64,000 nucleotides of DNA from DASTPP01 sp035762175 (GTDB lineage: Bacteria > Myxococcota_A > Polyangia > Polyangiales > Polyangiaceae). How positions within the stretch are numbered: the first letter of the stretch is position 1; each line of letters opens with the position of its first letter. Made by a program: the position numbers and the translations under genes. Shown here one piece after another: positions 7,373 through 16,488 of the stretch. Below the pieces are notes generated by a model. It was given only the letters and a program-made list of their open reading frames with translations. It was not told the DNA's origin and made no database searches. The stretch is taken from contig DASTPP010000068.1 of the NCBI GenBank assembly GCA_035762175.1, positions 38,865 through 102,864 on the forward strand, read 5' to 3'.

Positions 7373-8674
7373 ATGCCCCTCTCGCTGCGGGTGCTGGTGG
7401 GCGTCGTGGTGGGCCTCGCGCTGGGCGTCGCCTTTCGCGACGGGCCGATCGCGTTCGGCGTGCGCAACGACGATCTCGGGCGGCTGGGCCTGGCGGTGGT
7501 GCGGCTCTTGAAGGCGCTGGCGGTGCCGCTCGTGCTCTTCGCGATCGTCGAGGCCTTCGTCAAGACCGACATCCGGGCGAAGAGCGGGCTGCGCCTCGTC
7601 GCGGTGTGCCTCGCGAACGTGTCGGTGGCCTTCGCGATCGCGCTCACGCTGATGAACGCGCTGCGCCCGGGCGAGCGCTGGCGGGGGCAGATCGAGGCGC
7701 TCGCGGCGCTGGTGCGGCCCGAGGGGGGCCCGCCGAAGGCGCCCGAGGGCGTGACGCTCGACCCGCTGCGCAACCTCGCCGGCTACGTGCCCGAGAGCCT
7801 GCTCGAGCCCTTCTTGAAGGGCAACGTCATCGGGGTGGTGCTGGCGGGGCTGCTCGGCGGGGCGGCGCTGCGGGCGGTGGGCAAGCGGCAGCGGGCGCTC
7901 GGCGAGGCGGGCGACGTGGCGGCGGTCGAGGCGGTCGAGCGCTTCGTCGCGGGCGCCTACCAGGTCCTCTTGGTGATGCTCGAGTGGGCGGTGGGGGCGG
8001 TGCCCTTCGCGGTGGCGGGGCTCATCGCGCAGGCGGTGGGCAAGGCGGGCTTCGCGGTCTTCCGGCCGCTGGCGGTCTTCTTCGGCGTGGTGTTGCTCGG
8101 CTTCGCGCTGCACGCGCTCGTCTACTACCCGGCGCTCGCCTGGCTGGTCGGGCGCAAGCCGCCGCGGATCTACCTCGGCCGGGGCGCCGACGCGATCTGG
8201 ACGGGGCTCTCGACCAACAGCAGCCTGGCGACGGTGCCCGTGACGCTGCGCTGCCTGACGCGGGGCATGGGGGTGCGGCCCGCGTCGGCGCGGCTCGCGG
8301 CCTGCGTCGGCACCAACCTCAACAACGACGGCATCACGCTCTACGAGGCGACGACGGCGCTCTTTCTGGCGCAGGCGACGGGCGTCGCGCTCGGGCTGCG
8401 CGAGCAGGCGACGGTGGTCTTCGCCTCGCTGATGGCGGGCATCGGGGTCGCCGGCATCCCCGAGGCGGGGCTGGTGGTCTTGCCGCTGGTGCTGACGGCG
8501 GCGGGCCTCCCGGAGGCGACGGTGGCGGCGGCGATCCCGCTCATCATGCCGGTCGACTGGGTGCTCGCGCGCCTGCGCTCGGGCGTGAACGTGATGAGCG
8601 ATCTGGTCGTCGCGGTCGTGCTCGATCGCTTCGAGGGCCCGGGGGCCGGGGGCGGGGGCGGGGGCCCGGGCTGA
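7373..8674 (+). CDS. Dicarboxylate/amino acid:cation symporter (DAACS)
   Basis: An inner-membrane secondary transporter of the SDF family (GltP/DctA type), about 433 residues with eight or so hydrophobic helices and two re-entrant loops. The hairpin-1 motif NSSLATVPVT (about residues 280-290) corresponds to the SSxxTLPVT signature. NLNNDGITLYEATTALFLAQ (about 312-331) corresponds to the NMDGT motif of helix 7, with NNDGI replacing the usual NMDGT, so ion or substrate preference may differ. ATG 7373 was chosen. An AGGAGG at 7317-7322 lies too far upstream for it and overlaps an in-frame GTG at 7322, so a longer form is possible. The gene is divergent from the AraC regulator, which may control it. 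Confidence 0.87.
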   Translation: MPLSLRVLVGVVVGLALGVAFRDGPIAFGVRNDDLGRLGLAVVRLLKALAVPLVLFAIVEAFVKTDIRAKSGLRLVAVCLANVSVAFAIALTLMNALRPGERWRGQIEALAALVRPEGGPPKAPEGVTLDPLRNLAGYVPESLLEPFLKGNVIGVVLAGLLGGAALRAVGKRQRALGEAGDVAAVEAVERFVAGAYQVLLVMLEWAVGAVPFAVAGLIAQAVGKAGFAVFRPLAVFFGVVLLGFALHALVYYPALAWLVGRKPPRIYLGRGADAIWTGLSTNSSLATVPVTLRCLTRGMGVRPASARLAACVGTNLNNDGITLYEATTALFLAQATGVALGLREQATVVFASLMAGIGVAGIPEAGLVVLPLVLTAAGLPEATVAAAIPLIMPVDWVLARLRSGVNVMSDLVVAVVLDRFEGPGAGGGGGGPG

Positions 8675-8759
8675 GGGCGCGGGCGCCTTGCGGCCGGGGG
8701 CGGGGCTGGCCTACGTTACCAATGGAGGCCCCGCAATTTAAAGGGCCCCCGGAGGTAGC

Positions 8760-10640
8760 GTGAGCACGGCAGAGCATTACCGAAGCAACCTGCGCGACAC
8801 CCTGTTCAACCTGTTCGAGTTCCTCGAGATTCAGGCGACGACGCTCGGCCGCGGGCCCTTCACGGCGCTCGACGAGGGGGCGACGCGCGAGAGCCTGCGC
8901 TCGCTCGAAGAGCTCGCCCGGACGCGGCTCGCGCCGAGCTTCGCCGAGGCCGACCGGGTGCCGCTCGCGCTCGACCGCGAGGGCAACGTCACGCTGCCGC
9001 CGGCGCTCAAGCGCTCGCTCTCGGCCTTCTTCGAGTCGGGCTTTCACCGGCTCGAGCAGCCCGAGCACTTGGGCGGCTACGGGGCGCCGCCGACGGTGTG
9101 GGCGGCGGGCTTCGAGTTCATCGCGGGCGCGCACGCCTCGCTCGGCTTCTACCTCTTCGGGGGCATCGCCGCGCGCGTCATCGACCGGCTCGGCACCGAG
9201 GCGCAGCGCCGGCTCTTTCCGCCGCTCATGATCGACCGGCCCTGGGGCGCCACGATGGTCTTGACCGAGCCCGACGCCGGCAGCGACGTCGGCGCCGGCA
9301 CGACCTCGGCGAAGAAGGTCGGCGACGAGTGGCACCTGGCGGGGGTCAAGCGCTTCATCACCAACGGCGACTTCGACGCGGTCGAGAACATCGTGCACCT
9401 CGTGCTCGCGCGGCCCGAGGGCGCGCCCGGCGGCACCAAGGGGCTCTCGCTCTTCATCGTGCCGAAGTTCTGGGTCAACCCCGACGGCACGCTCGGCGAG
9501 CGCAACGGCGTCTACTGCACCAACCTCGAGAAGAAGATGGGCATCAAGGCGTCGGCGACCTGCGAGATGGCCTTCGGCGACGGGCGGCCGGCGCGGGGGC
9601 TCTTGCTCGGCGAGGCGCACGACGGCATCCGGCAGATGTTCCACGTCATCGAGCAGGCGCGCATGGGGGTCGGCCTCAAGTCGATGGCGACGCTGTCGAC
9701 CGCGTACCGCAACGCCCTCGCCTACGCGAACGAGCGGGTGCAGGGCCCCGACCTGCTGCGCGCCGCCGACAAGGCCTCGCCGCGCGTGCCCATCGTGCGC
9801 CACCCCGACGTGCGCCGCATGCTGATGGCCCAGAAGGCGCACGCCGAGGGCATGCGCGCGCTCTGCCTCTTCACCGCCCACGTGCAAGACCGCGTCGAGC
9901 TCGAGGGCGGCCACGGCGCCGACGCGGCGCGCGCCGACGACCTGCTCAACGACCTGCTCTTGCCGCTCGTCAAGGGCTACTGCTCGGAGAAGGCCTACGA
10001 GCTGCTCGCGCTCTCGCTGCAGTGCTACGGCGGCTCGGGCTACTGCCAAGACTACCCGATCGAGCAGTACGTCCGCGACCAGAAGATCGACTCGCTCTAC
10101 GAGGGCACGACGCACATTCAGTCGCTCGACCTCATCTTCCGCAAGATCGCGCGCGACGGGGGCGCCACCTTGCGCGGGCTGCTCGGCCGGGTGCAGGCGA
10201 CGCTCGACGCGCAGGAGGGGGGCGACGAGCTCGCGGGCGAGCGGGCCGCGCTCGGGCGGGCGCTCGGCGAGGTGCGGGGCATGTTCATGGCCCTGATGGG
10301 CAAGCTGGGCGAGTCGCTCTACCACGCGGGCTTCCAGGGCAACCGGGTGCTCTTGGCGCTCGCCGAGCTCGTCGTCGGCTGGCTGCTCGTGCGCCACGCC
10401 GCGCGCGCGATCGAGCGGCGCGCGGCCCGCCCCGAGGACCGCGCCTTTTACGACGGCAAGGTCGCGAGCGCGCGCTACTTCTGCAAGAACGTGCTGCCGG
10501 GCCTCGCGCTCGCCCGCGAGCTCGTCGAGGCGAGCGATCTCGACCTGATGGAGCTGCCGGTCGAAGCGTTTTTAGGCGCCTGGCCCGGGCCGGAGCGGCC
10601 CGCCCGGGCTTCAGCCGGGGCGGGGTTCTGCGTGTCGTAA
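8760..10640 (+). CDS. Acyl-CoA dehydrogenase
   Basis: A 626-residue FAD-dependent acyl-CoA dehydrogenase with the long C-terminal extension of the roughly 600-residue subgroup. The first step of beta-oxidation is the expected reaction. The flavin/substrate motif MVLTEPDAGSDVGAGT is near residue 166, and the catalytic base lies in YEGTTHIQS (Glu about 448), preceded by YGGSGYCQDYPIEQYVRDQK. The C-terminal part (about 470-626) matches the acyl-CoA dehydrogenase C-terminal helical domain. The start is a GTG at 8760 with GGAGG at 8751-8755. Chain-length preference cannot be read from sequence. No other fatty-acid genes adjoin it. Confidence 0.93.
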   Translation: MSTAEHYRSNLRDTLFNLFEFLEIQATTLGRGPFTALDEGATRESLRSLEELARTRLAPSFAEADRVPLALDREGNVTLPPALKRSLSAFFESGFHRLEQPEHLGGYGAPPTVWAAGFEFIAGAHASLGFYLFGGIAARVIDRLGTEAQRRLFPPLMIDRPWGATMVLTEPDAGSDVGAGTTSAKKVGDEWHLAGVKRFITNGDFDAVENIVHLVLARPEGAPGGTKGLSLFIVPKFWVNPDGTLGERNGVYCTNLEKKMGIKASATCEMAFGDGRPARGLLLGEAHDGIRQMFHVIEQARMGVGLKSMATLSTAYRNALAYANERVQGPDLLRAADKASPRVPIVRHPDVRRMLMAQKAHAEGMRALCLFTAHVQDRVELEGGHGADAARADDLLNDLLLPLVKGYCSEKAYELLALSLQCYGGSGYCQDYPIEQYVRDQKIDSLYEGTTHIQSLDLIFRKIARDGGATLRGLLGRVQATLDAQEGGDELAGERAALGRALGEVRGMFMALMGKLGESLYHAGFQGNRVLLALAELVVGWLLVRHAARAIERRAARPEDRAFYDGKVASARYFCKNVLPGLALARELVEASDLDLMELPVEAFLGAWPGPERPARASAGAGFCVS

Positions 10641-10661
10641 CCTCGGCCCGCGTAGTTTCAC

Positions 10662-10686
10662 CGCTTGCAACGCAACGTTGCAAGCG
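10662..10686. promoter_or_regulatory. Perfect 11-bp inverted repeat, possible operator
   Basis: CGCTTGCAACG (10662-10672) and CGTTGCAAGCG (10676-10686) form a perfect dyad around CAA. It lies 98 bp upstream of the reductase-like gene and just after the acyl-CoA dehydrogenase stop. There is no T-tract after it, so a regulator-binding operator fits better than an intrinsic terminator. Confidence 0.6.
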
Positions 10687-10783
10687 TTTCACCTGGTCAA
10701 AGCCGGCGGGGCGACGCATTTTGGCCCTCGACGCGGCGCGGGCCGCTTCACCCGGACCCGGAGAAAGAGAGAGGGAGCGAGCA

Positions 10784-11428
10784 ATGACACAAGCGAAGGT
10801 GGCCATCGTGGGCGTCGGCAACGTGGGCGCGGCCCTGGGCGAGCGGCTCGCGCGCGCGGGCTTCTCGGTGCGCTTCGGCGTCAAGGCGGGCGCCGACGTC
10901 GCGGCGCTGCTCGACCGCTGCGGCCCGAACGCCTCGGCGGGGCCGGTGGCCGAGGCGGCGGCGGGGGCCGACCTCGTCTTTCTGGCCGTGCCGCCGGCGG
11001 CGCTCGGCGACGTCGTCGCGCAGGGCCGGGGGTTCGAGGGCAAGATCGTGGTCGACTGCAACAACCCCGTCGGCTGGAGCGACGGCCCGACCCTCGCCCC
11101 GGTCGAGGAGGGGTCGCTGACGGCGAAGCTCGTCAAGCTCGCGCCCAAGGCGCGCGTCGTGAAGGGCTTCAACACCTTCGGCGCCGAGTTCCATCGTGAC
11201 CCGGCGCTCGCGGGCGGGCAGCGGGCCGACGTGCCGCTCGCCGGCGACGACGCGGGGGCGAAAGAGGCCGTGGCCGACCTCGCCCGCCGCGCCGGCTTCG
11301 AGCCCGTCGACGCCGGGCCCTTGCGCAACGCCGCGCTCCTCGAGTCGCTCGCCATCCTTTGGATTCACCTCGCCGTCGTCGGCGGCCAGGGCCGCGAGTT
11401 CACCTTCCAGCTCGCGCGCCGCGGCTAG
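10784..11428 (+). CDS. NADP-binding F420-reductase-like protein (NpdG/NADPH-dinucleotide-binding family)
   Basis: A 214-residue Rossmann protein. It begins VAIVGVGNVGAALGERLARAG (dinucleotide fingerprint GxGxxG at about 10-15), followed by FLAVPPAALGDVV, IVVDCNNPVGW and RVVKGFNTFGAEFH. The last is the signature of the NADP oxidoreductase coenzyme-F420-dependent family and its F420-independent relatives. The reaction is not certain. Many bacterial members are annotated simply as NAD(P)-binding reductases. ATG 10784 has GAGGGAG ten bases upstream. Its TAG stop (11426-11428) overlaps the TAG of the convergent mcrC gene in the palindrome CTAG. Confidence 0.85.
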   Translation: MTQAKVAIVGVGNVGAALGERLARAGFSVRFGVKAGADVAALLDRCGPNASAGPVAEAAAGADLVFLAVPPAALGDVVAQGRGFEGKIVVDCNNPVGWSDGPTLAPVEEGSLTAKLVKLAPKARVVKGFNTFGAEFHRDPALAGGQRADVPLAGDDAGAKEAVADLARRAGFEPVDAGPLRNAALLESLAILWIHLAVVGGQGREFTFQLARRG

Positions 11429-12813
11429 CCTCGCGTCGGCCCCGGGGCGCCCCACTCGCCGAAGGCCCGGCGGGCCCATTCGTCGAGGGCGGCGCCGAGC
11501 GCGGGGTAGGGGCCGAGTCCGGGCAGCGCCACGCTCTCGAGCGTGAGCGCGCCCCAGCTCGCCTGCCAGCGCGCCGCGTGGGCCCCGGGCGAGCGCGCGT
11601 CGGCGAGGCCGACGAGGCAGGCGCGCCGGGCGCCCGAGGCGGCCGCGTAGCTCAGCACCTGGTGCACGTCGTCGCGCGGGGGCGGGCTCTTGTGGGCGAA
11701 GAGCTTGTTCTTGGCGTCGAGCACCGCCACGACGCCGCCCGCGGGGTCGCGCACGACGGCGTCGACGAAGCGGTCGAGCTGCCGCCCGCGCTCGCGCGCG
11801 AGCACGAGGTGCTCTTGCTCGCGGAGGGTCCACAAGGGGGGGAGGGCGCGGCGCACGCGGCGGAAGAGCCAGCGCTCGAAGAGCCGGTCGACGTTGACGA
11901 GAAAGCCCGTGCCCGGCCGCGCGCCCTCGGCGCCCCAGCCCCGCAGGCCGGAGAGCAGCAAGAGCGCGAGATCGATCGCGGCGGCGTAGGGCGCGAAGGC
12001 GCCGGTCTTTCGGTAGCGGGCGCCGGGCGGGGCGGGGTGGTGGCCGGCCGCCTCGCCGAAGCGCCGACCGAGCGCCGAGGCCCAGCGGCGCAGGGGCGGG
12101 TCGAGCGCCGTCGCGCCCGCGACCGCGCCGAGGGCCCGGGCGAGCAGCCGGTGCTCGGGCCCGTCGAGGGTGCGCTCGCGGACGCGGCAGGGCGGCCGGC
12201 GCCCTTCGGTCGGGCTCGCGGGCCCGAGCCAGCGCTCGAACGCGATCTCGCCGCGGATGGGCTCGCCCGCCCGCAGGCGCGTCACGTACTCGGAGCGCAG
12301 GCCCCGGCCGAGCAGGCGGACGGTTTCGTCGCAGAGGCGTCGCGCGAGCCAGGCGTGCAGATCGTCGCCGGCGACGGCGTCGGCGTCGCGCGCTTCTGCG
12401 CCCTCGGCCTCGGCCAGCATGGACGCGACGGTGGCGGGCGCGAGCGCGTTGGGCCGCAGCACGACGCGCAGGTGCCCCGCGCTGACCGTGCCGACCCAGC
12501 CGCCCAGGGTCTCGACCCGCACCCTGCCGCCTTCGAGCCCGATGACGCCGACGAGCGGGGCGAGCCCGAGCGCGGCGTGCACGTCGCGGGGCGAGGCGGC
12601 GAGCTCGATGCGGCCCCGGTCGGGCAGCACCCAGGTCACCGCGGGGCCCGCCGACGCCTCGCCCGTCGCCGCACCGGCGAGGCGGCCCCCCGTCGTCGCG
12701 CCCGTCGGCGGCCGGCCGAGGCCGGCGCCCGCCGACCGGCCCGCGGCCGCCGGGGCGGCGCTCGCGACGGCGCCCTCGGGGGCGGCCGCTTCGGGCGGGG
12801 GGCGCGCCTTCAA
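11425..12813 (-). CDS. mcrC: McrC-family nuclease subunit of McrBC restriction system
   Basis: A partner and endonuclease subunit of the McrBC-type system, which cleaves DNA carrying modified cytosine or other modified bases. The N-terminal beta-rich region (GVIGLEGGRVRVETLGGWVGTV, LRVVLRPNALA) and the central RLFERWLFRRV motif are typical of McrC. The PD-(D/E)xK nuclease core is visible as DRFVDAVV (Asp about 346) and VVAVLDAKNKLF (DAK about 363-365), followed by DVHQVLSYA. The start is a TTG at 12813, chosen because it overlaps the mcrB stop as TTGA and has a GGAGGG site 9 bases upstream, the signature of translational coupling. The start is preceded by an open frame in register that is only shadow sequence. 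Confidence 0.88.
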   Translation of the reverse strand: MKARPPPEAAAPEGAVASAAPAAAGRSAGAGLGRPPTGATTGGRLAGAATGEASAGPAVTWVLPDRGRIELAASPRDVHAALGLAPLVGVIGLEGGRVRVETLGGWVGTVSAGHLRVVLRPNALAPATVASMLAEAEGAEARDADAVAGDDLHAWLARRLCDETVRLLGRGLRSEYVTRLRAGEPIRGEIAFERWLGPASPTEGRRPPCRVRERTLDGPEHRLLARALGAVAGATALDPPLRRWASALGRRFGEAAGHHPAPPGARYRKTGAFAPYAAAIDLALLLLSGLRGWGAEGARPGTGFLVNVDRLFERWLFRRVRRALPPLWTLREQEHLVLARERGRQLDRFVDAVVRDPAGGVVAVLDAKNKLFAHKSPPPRDDVHQVLSYAAASGARRACLVGLADARSPGAHAARWQASWGALTLESVALPGLGPYPALGAALDEWARRAFGEWGAPGPTRG

Positions 12814-15743
12814 AAGAGGGGCCCTCCGTCGGGCCCCGTGTCGTCTTCGTCGTCCTGGCCCCCGCGCGCCTCGACGAACGAGGCGAAGAGCGCGCCGATG
12901 GCGGGCCAGCGGTAGGGGGCGAGGCGGTCGGGCTGGTAGTCGAAGTAGTCTTCGAGCAGGGGGAAGATCTCGCGCTCCCAGGTGGCGCGCAGCTCGTCGC
13001 GGCCGCGCACGCCGAAGAAGTACGCGTGCCCGAGCGCGAGGCCGCCGGGCGGCTCGGCCGAGAGGCGGCGGTTGACCTCGCCGAGCAGATCGCCGAGGGC
13101 GCCGGCGCTGACCTCGTCGGCGCCCTCGGCGAGCAGGCGCTCGGTCAAGACCTGGGGGCTCGGCGCCACCTCGAAGAAGGCGAAGCGGCGCCGGAGCGCG
13201 AAGTCGAGGTGGGCGACCGAGCGGTCGGCGACGTTCATGGTCGCGACGATCGACAGGCAGTGGGGCAGGCTGAGCGGGCGGCGCGAGCGGGCGAGCTGCA
13301 CGCTCGCCTGCTCGCGGCGGCGGGCGAGCAGGTACATGAGCTCGCCGAAGATCTGCGGCAAGTCGCCGCGGTTGATCTCGTCGATGAGCAGCACGTGCCG
13401 CCGCCCGGTGCGCGCCACGCGGGCGACCAGATCGAGCAGCACGCCGTCGGCGCGCTTGAAGAGCAGCGAGTTGCCGTCGGGGCCCGTCTCGGGGCGGTAG
13501 CCCTCGACGAAGTTCTCGTAGCCGAACGCCGGGTGGAACTGCACGAGCTCGACGCGCCCCCGGTCGCCGTCGACCAGGTGCAGCGCCACGCGCTCGGCGA
13601 TGAAGGTCTTGCCCGTGCCGGGCGGCCCGTAAAGAATGACCTGCCCGAGCTCGTCGCGCCCCTCGCCGACGCACGCGGCCCGCACCACGCGCTCGAGCCA
13701 GGGCGCGGGCAGGCCCGTGTCGCGCTGCAGCTCTTCGCGCCCGTAGCTCGCGGGCGCGTCGAGCTCGTCGCGCTCGCGCCCCTCGGCCGGGGGCGGTTCG
13801 CCCGGGCCGGGCGCCTCCGCCGGGGCCGCCCCCGCGCCGCGCTCGGGCGGGCTCGCCCGCTCGCCCTCGCCCGCCGGGGCCGCCGCCTCGCGCCCGCCGC
13901 CCGCGGCCGCCCCGTCGCGCTCGCCCGCCGGGGGCGCCGCCTCGCGCGCGGGGGCGGCGGCCTTCGCCCCCTCGGCTCCGCTCGCGCGCTCGGACGCCAG
14001 CCAGAGCTCGTCGACGCCCCGGGCGACGCCCATGGCGTCGAGCACCTCTTCGGGCGCGTCGCTGACGGCGAGGGCGAAGAGCGGCGAGAGCACGCGCGCG
14101 GCCTCGGCGCACCAGTCGGCCACCTCGCGCCGGCCCGCCTCTTCGGGGCCGAAGGTCAGGGCGAGCACGGACGCGCCGGGGCCTTCGCCGAAGGCGCGCA
14201 GATCGTCGAGCGAGCGCACCGGCCGCTCGGCGCCGCCCGGGGCCCCGCCCTCGGGCCGCAGCCCCCGCACCACGAAGCGCCCCCAGAGCGGCGAGAGGCG
14301 CTGGTGCGCGACCAGGCGCCGGCCCGCGACCGAGAGCGCGTGGCGCAGCCGCTCGCGCGCCACCTCGGGGGCGCCGTCGAGCGAGAGCCCGACGTCGAGG
14401 CCCTCGGGGTGGACGAGCAAGAAGAGCTTGACCGCCTGCTGCCGCCGCCCCTGCGCCCGCGGGTAGAACGTGGCCGAGAGGTAGGGGCGCAGCGCGCCCG
14501 CGCCCCCCGGCCCCGCCTCGCGCGCCCGGCCGAGGACGCGCGCCGGGTCGGTCTCGACCGCCCAGCCCCCGAGCACGTTCGGCGCGTTCAAGAGCGGCTC
14601 GATCACGCGCGCCGCCACCACGCGCGCGAGCTGCTCGAGCGGCTCGCGCACCGCGCGGCGGTAGGCGCCCCGGAGCGAGCGCGCCCCCTCGCCCGCCGCG
14701 GGCCCGCCCGGCTCGGCCGCCACGTCGCGGATCAGGTGGAATGACGTCGCCGGGAACGCCGCGAGCGCCTCCCACTCGGACGCGGGCGGGGCCGGCTCGA
14801 GCTCGTCGCGACGGGCCGCCTCGCGCAGGAGCGCGGCGTCGCAGAGGTGGGGGTCGAGCCCCTCGCGCTTCACGTACGCCCGCGCCCCCTCGGCGAAGCG
14901 CAGGTACCCCTCGCCGTCGGTCTCGCCCCCGCCCGCGGCGAAGCCCGCCGCGCGCAGGCCCGAGGCGAGGCGGTTCGTCCACGGGAAGTGCTCGTCCGGC
15001 GCGAGCGTGTGCAGCACCATCGAGGGCAAGAGCTTGCCCGCGAGCGGCAGATCGTTGCGCGCCCAGAGCCGGTCGAGCGCCGCCGCCACCTGGTCGGGCG
15101 TCGCCTCGACGAGCTCGCGGACCCACTCGTCGAACACGGCCGCGTGCTCGGCGTACGTCGCGGGGAAGGTGCCCACGAACGCGGGCGCGAAGCGGTTGTA
15201 CACCGTGTGGCCCGGGCGGCGCCCGCCGGTCGCGCTCCAGCAGCGCATCAGCGCGAGCACGCCGGCGGCGTCGAGCGGCGGCCCGAGCAGGAGCGCCCGC
15301 GCCTCGTCGAGCGCCGCCCGGCGACGCGCCACCTCTTCGGCGCGCCGCTCGGGGTCGTCGAGCAGCGCCTCGAGCACCTCGGGCCCCGCCGCCCGGCGCG
15401 ACCCGCGCAGCTCGGCCGTCGCCGCCCGCAGCGCCTCGCCCCCGTCGCGCGACAGCCGGAGCGGCGCCTCGCCCGCCTCGCCCCAGGGCACGTAACGGAA
15501 GAGCCCGCCGCCGCAGGCGCGGAAGGCCTCGTCGCCGTTGAGCTCGCGCCAGACCGACGACTGCGGCGTGCGGCGGCCCGGCGCGGGGCTGAAGCGGTAC
15601 GGCCAGCGCTCGCCGAGCGCGGCCGCGAGATCGACGTAGTGCACGAGGCCCCGCCCGGGCGTCTCGTCGAGCAGCGTGTGAATGGCTTCGCGCCACGTCG
15701 AGGGCATGGGCGTGCGGGGCGGGCGCCTCGTGCCGGGCCCCAC
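12810..15743 (-). CDS. mcrB: McrB-family AAA+ motor with N-terminal HARE-HTH-like domain
   Basis: A 977-residue AAA+ protein of the McrB/dynein-related clade, the GTP-driven translocating motor of a type IV restriction complex. Walker A is GPPGTGKT (about 706-713), Walker B plus the McrB-specific extension is LLIDEINRGDLPQIFGEL (about 784-801), and sensor 1 is TMNVADRS (about 834-841), all diagnostic. The N-terminus (about 15-75) resembles a HARE-HTH winged helix. An unassigned helical region (about 180-350) and a second module with ALRPYLSATFYPR (about 390-520) follow, then an Ala/Gly/Glu linker (about 620-690). The target-recognition role of the N-terminal part is inferred. The GTG at 15743 has AGGAGAGG adjacent; ATG 15707 is an alternative. 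Confidence 0.9.
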   Translation of the reverse strand: MGPGTRRPPRTPMPSTWREAIHTLLDETPGRGLVHYVDLAAALGERWPYRFSPAPGRRTPQSSVWRELNGDEAFRACGGGLFRYVPWGEAGEAPLRLSRDGGEALRAATAELRGSRRAAGPEVLEALLDDPERRAEEVARRRAALDEARALLLGPPLDAAGVLALMRCWSATGGRRPGHTVYNRFAPAFVGTFPATYAEHAAVFDEWVRELVEATPDQVAAALDRLWARNDLPLAGKLLPSMVLHTLAPDEHFPWTNRLASGLRAAGFAAGGGETDGEGYLRFAEGARAYVKREGLDPHLCDAALLREAARRDELEPAPPASEWEALAAFPATSFHLIRDVAAEPGGPAAGEGARSLRGAYRRAVREPLEQLARVVAARVIEPLLNAPNVLGGWAVETDPARVLGRAREAGPGGAGALRPYLSATFYPRAQGRRQQAVKLFLLVHPEGLDVGLSLDGAPEVARERLRHALSVAGRRLVAHQRLSPLWGRFVVRGLRPEGGAPGGAERPVRSLDDLRAFGEGPGASVLALTFGPEEAGRREVADWCAEAARVLSPLFALAVSDAPEEVLDAMGVARGVDELWLASERASGAEGAKAAAPAREAAPPAGERDGAAAGGGREAAAPAGEGERASPPERGAGAAPAEAPGPGEPPPAEGRERDELDAPASYGREELQRDTGLPAPWLERVVRAACVGEGRDELGQVILYGPPGTGKTFIAERVALHLVDGDRGRVELVQFHPAFGYENFVEGYRPETGPDGNSLLFKRADGVLLDLVARVARTGRRHVLLIDEINRGDLPQIFGELMYLLARRREQASVQLARSRRPLSLPHCLSIVATMNVADRSVAHLDFALRRRFAFFEVAPSPQVLTERLLAEGADEVSAGALGDLLGEVNRRLSAEPPGGLALGHAYFFGVRGRDELRATWEREIFPLLEDYFDYQPDRLAPYRWPAIGALFASFVEARGGQDDEDDTGPDGGPLF

Positions 15744-15810
15744 CCTCTCCTAGCACCTTTGGGCGCGGGCGCGGCCCCCGCGCTCTTTGGGCGCGGGCGC
15801 GGCCCCTGCG

Positions 15811-16488
15811 CTACGACAGAAAATAGAGGGACACCTGGCGGTAGAGCCAGTAGTACGCCGGCCTCGCGAAGGGCGCCCAGAACCAGAGCACCAGAATGGC
15901 GACCAAGGTCCACAGGACCCCCCGCAGCGTCGACGGCGTGCCCTTCGGCCCCGCGCGCCACGCCGCGTAGGTCGCGACGAGGGCGCCTAGAAGCATGCCA
16001 TAGAAGAGGAGCACGAAGGGCGCCGCCGACCACTGGTTGAGCTGCGTCGAAAACGCCCAAACGAACCCGAAGAACGAGAGCATGCCGAAGCCGCTCGCGG
16101 AGGTCTCGATGTCCTTCCAGCGGAAGCGCCGGCCCCCGATCACCACCCCGGCCGCCGGGGCCTCGGCCCGCCCGGCGCCCTCGGCCGCCGGGGCCTCGGC
16201 CCGCCCGGCGCCGTCGGCCGCCGCGCCCTCGCCGCCGAGCCCCGTTTCGCCCTTCCGCCCCTTTGCGCCCTTGCGGCCCGAGCGCCTTTCGCCCTTGGCC
16301 TTTCGGCGTTTGACCTTGGCGCTCGGCTCGCCCTCGGCGCTCGGCTCGCCCTCGGCGCCCGGCTGGCCGTCGGCCTCGCGCTCGTCGCCCTCGGGGGCGC
16401 CGGCCGCGGCGCGCGGCTCGTCGGCCCGGGCGCCTTCGTCGGGGGGCGTGGCGCCGGGGCCGGACGTCGGGGGCGTCTCGCCGCTCAC
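15811..16488 (-). CDS. Unrecognised membrane protein with charged, low-complexity N-terminus
   Basis: About 225 residues. The first half is disordered-looking: Pro/Gly/Glu-rich, a Lys/Arg cluster (KVKRRKAKGERR...), then two copies of a GRAEAPAAEGA-type repeat. The C-terminal half has three hydrophobic segments (GFGMLSFFGFVWAFST, FVLLFYGMLLGALVATYA, LRGVLWTLVAILVLWFWA). I do not recognise the family. The GTG start at 16488 overlaps the preceding stop as GTGA, so translation is coupled to the toroid-domain protein upstream, and the two probably act together at the inner membrane. Confidence 0.75.
   Translation of the reverse strand: MSGETPPTSGPGATPPDEGARADEPRAAAGAPEGDEREADGQPGAEGEPSAEGEPSAKVKRRKAKGERRSGRKGAKGRKGETGLGGEGAAADGAGRAEAPAAEGAGRAEAPAAGVVIGGRRFRWKDIETSASGFGMLSFFGFVWAFSTQLNQWSAAPFVLLFYGMLLGALVATYAAWRAGPKGTPSTLRGVLWTLVAILVLWFWAPFARPAYYWLYRQVSLYFLS

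Noticed and set aside
9098..11428. A long plus-strand gene joining the acyl-CoA dehydrogenase shadow to the reductase
   Set aside because: Its first two thirds are Arg-rich shadow translation. The reductase starts at ATG 10784 with its own ribosome binding site.
11425..15756. A single 1443-codon minus-strand gene covering the McrBC region
   Set aside because: Upstream of 12813 this frame is Arg/Ala/Pro-rich shadow sequence of mcrB; only the 3' part has McrC motifs and a proper ribosome binding site.
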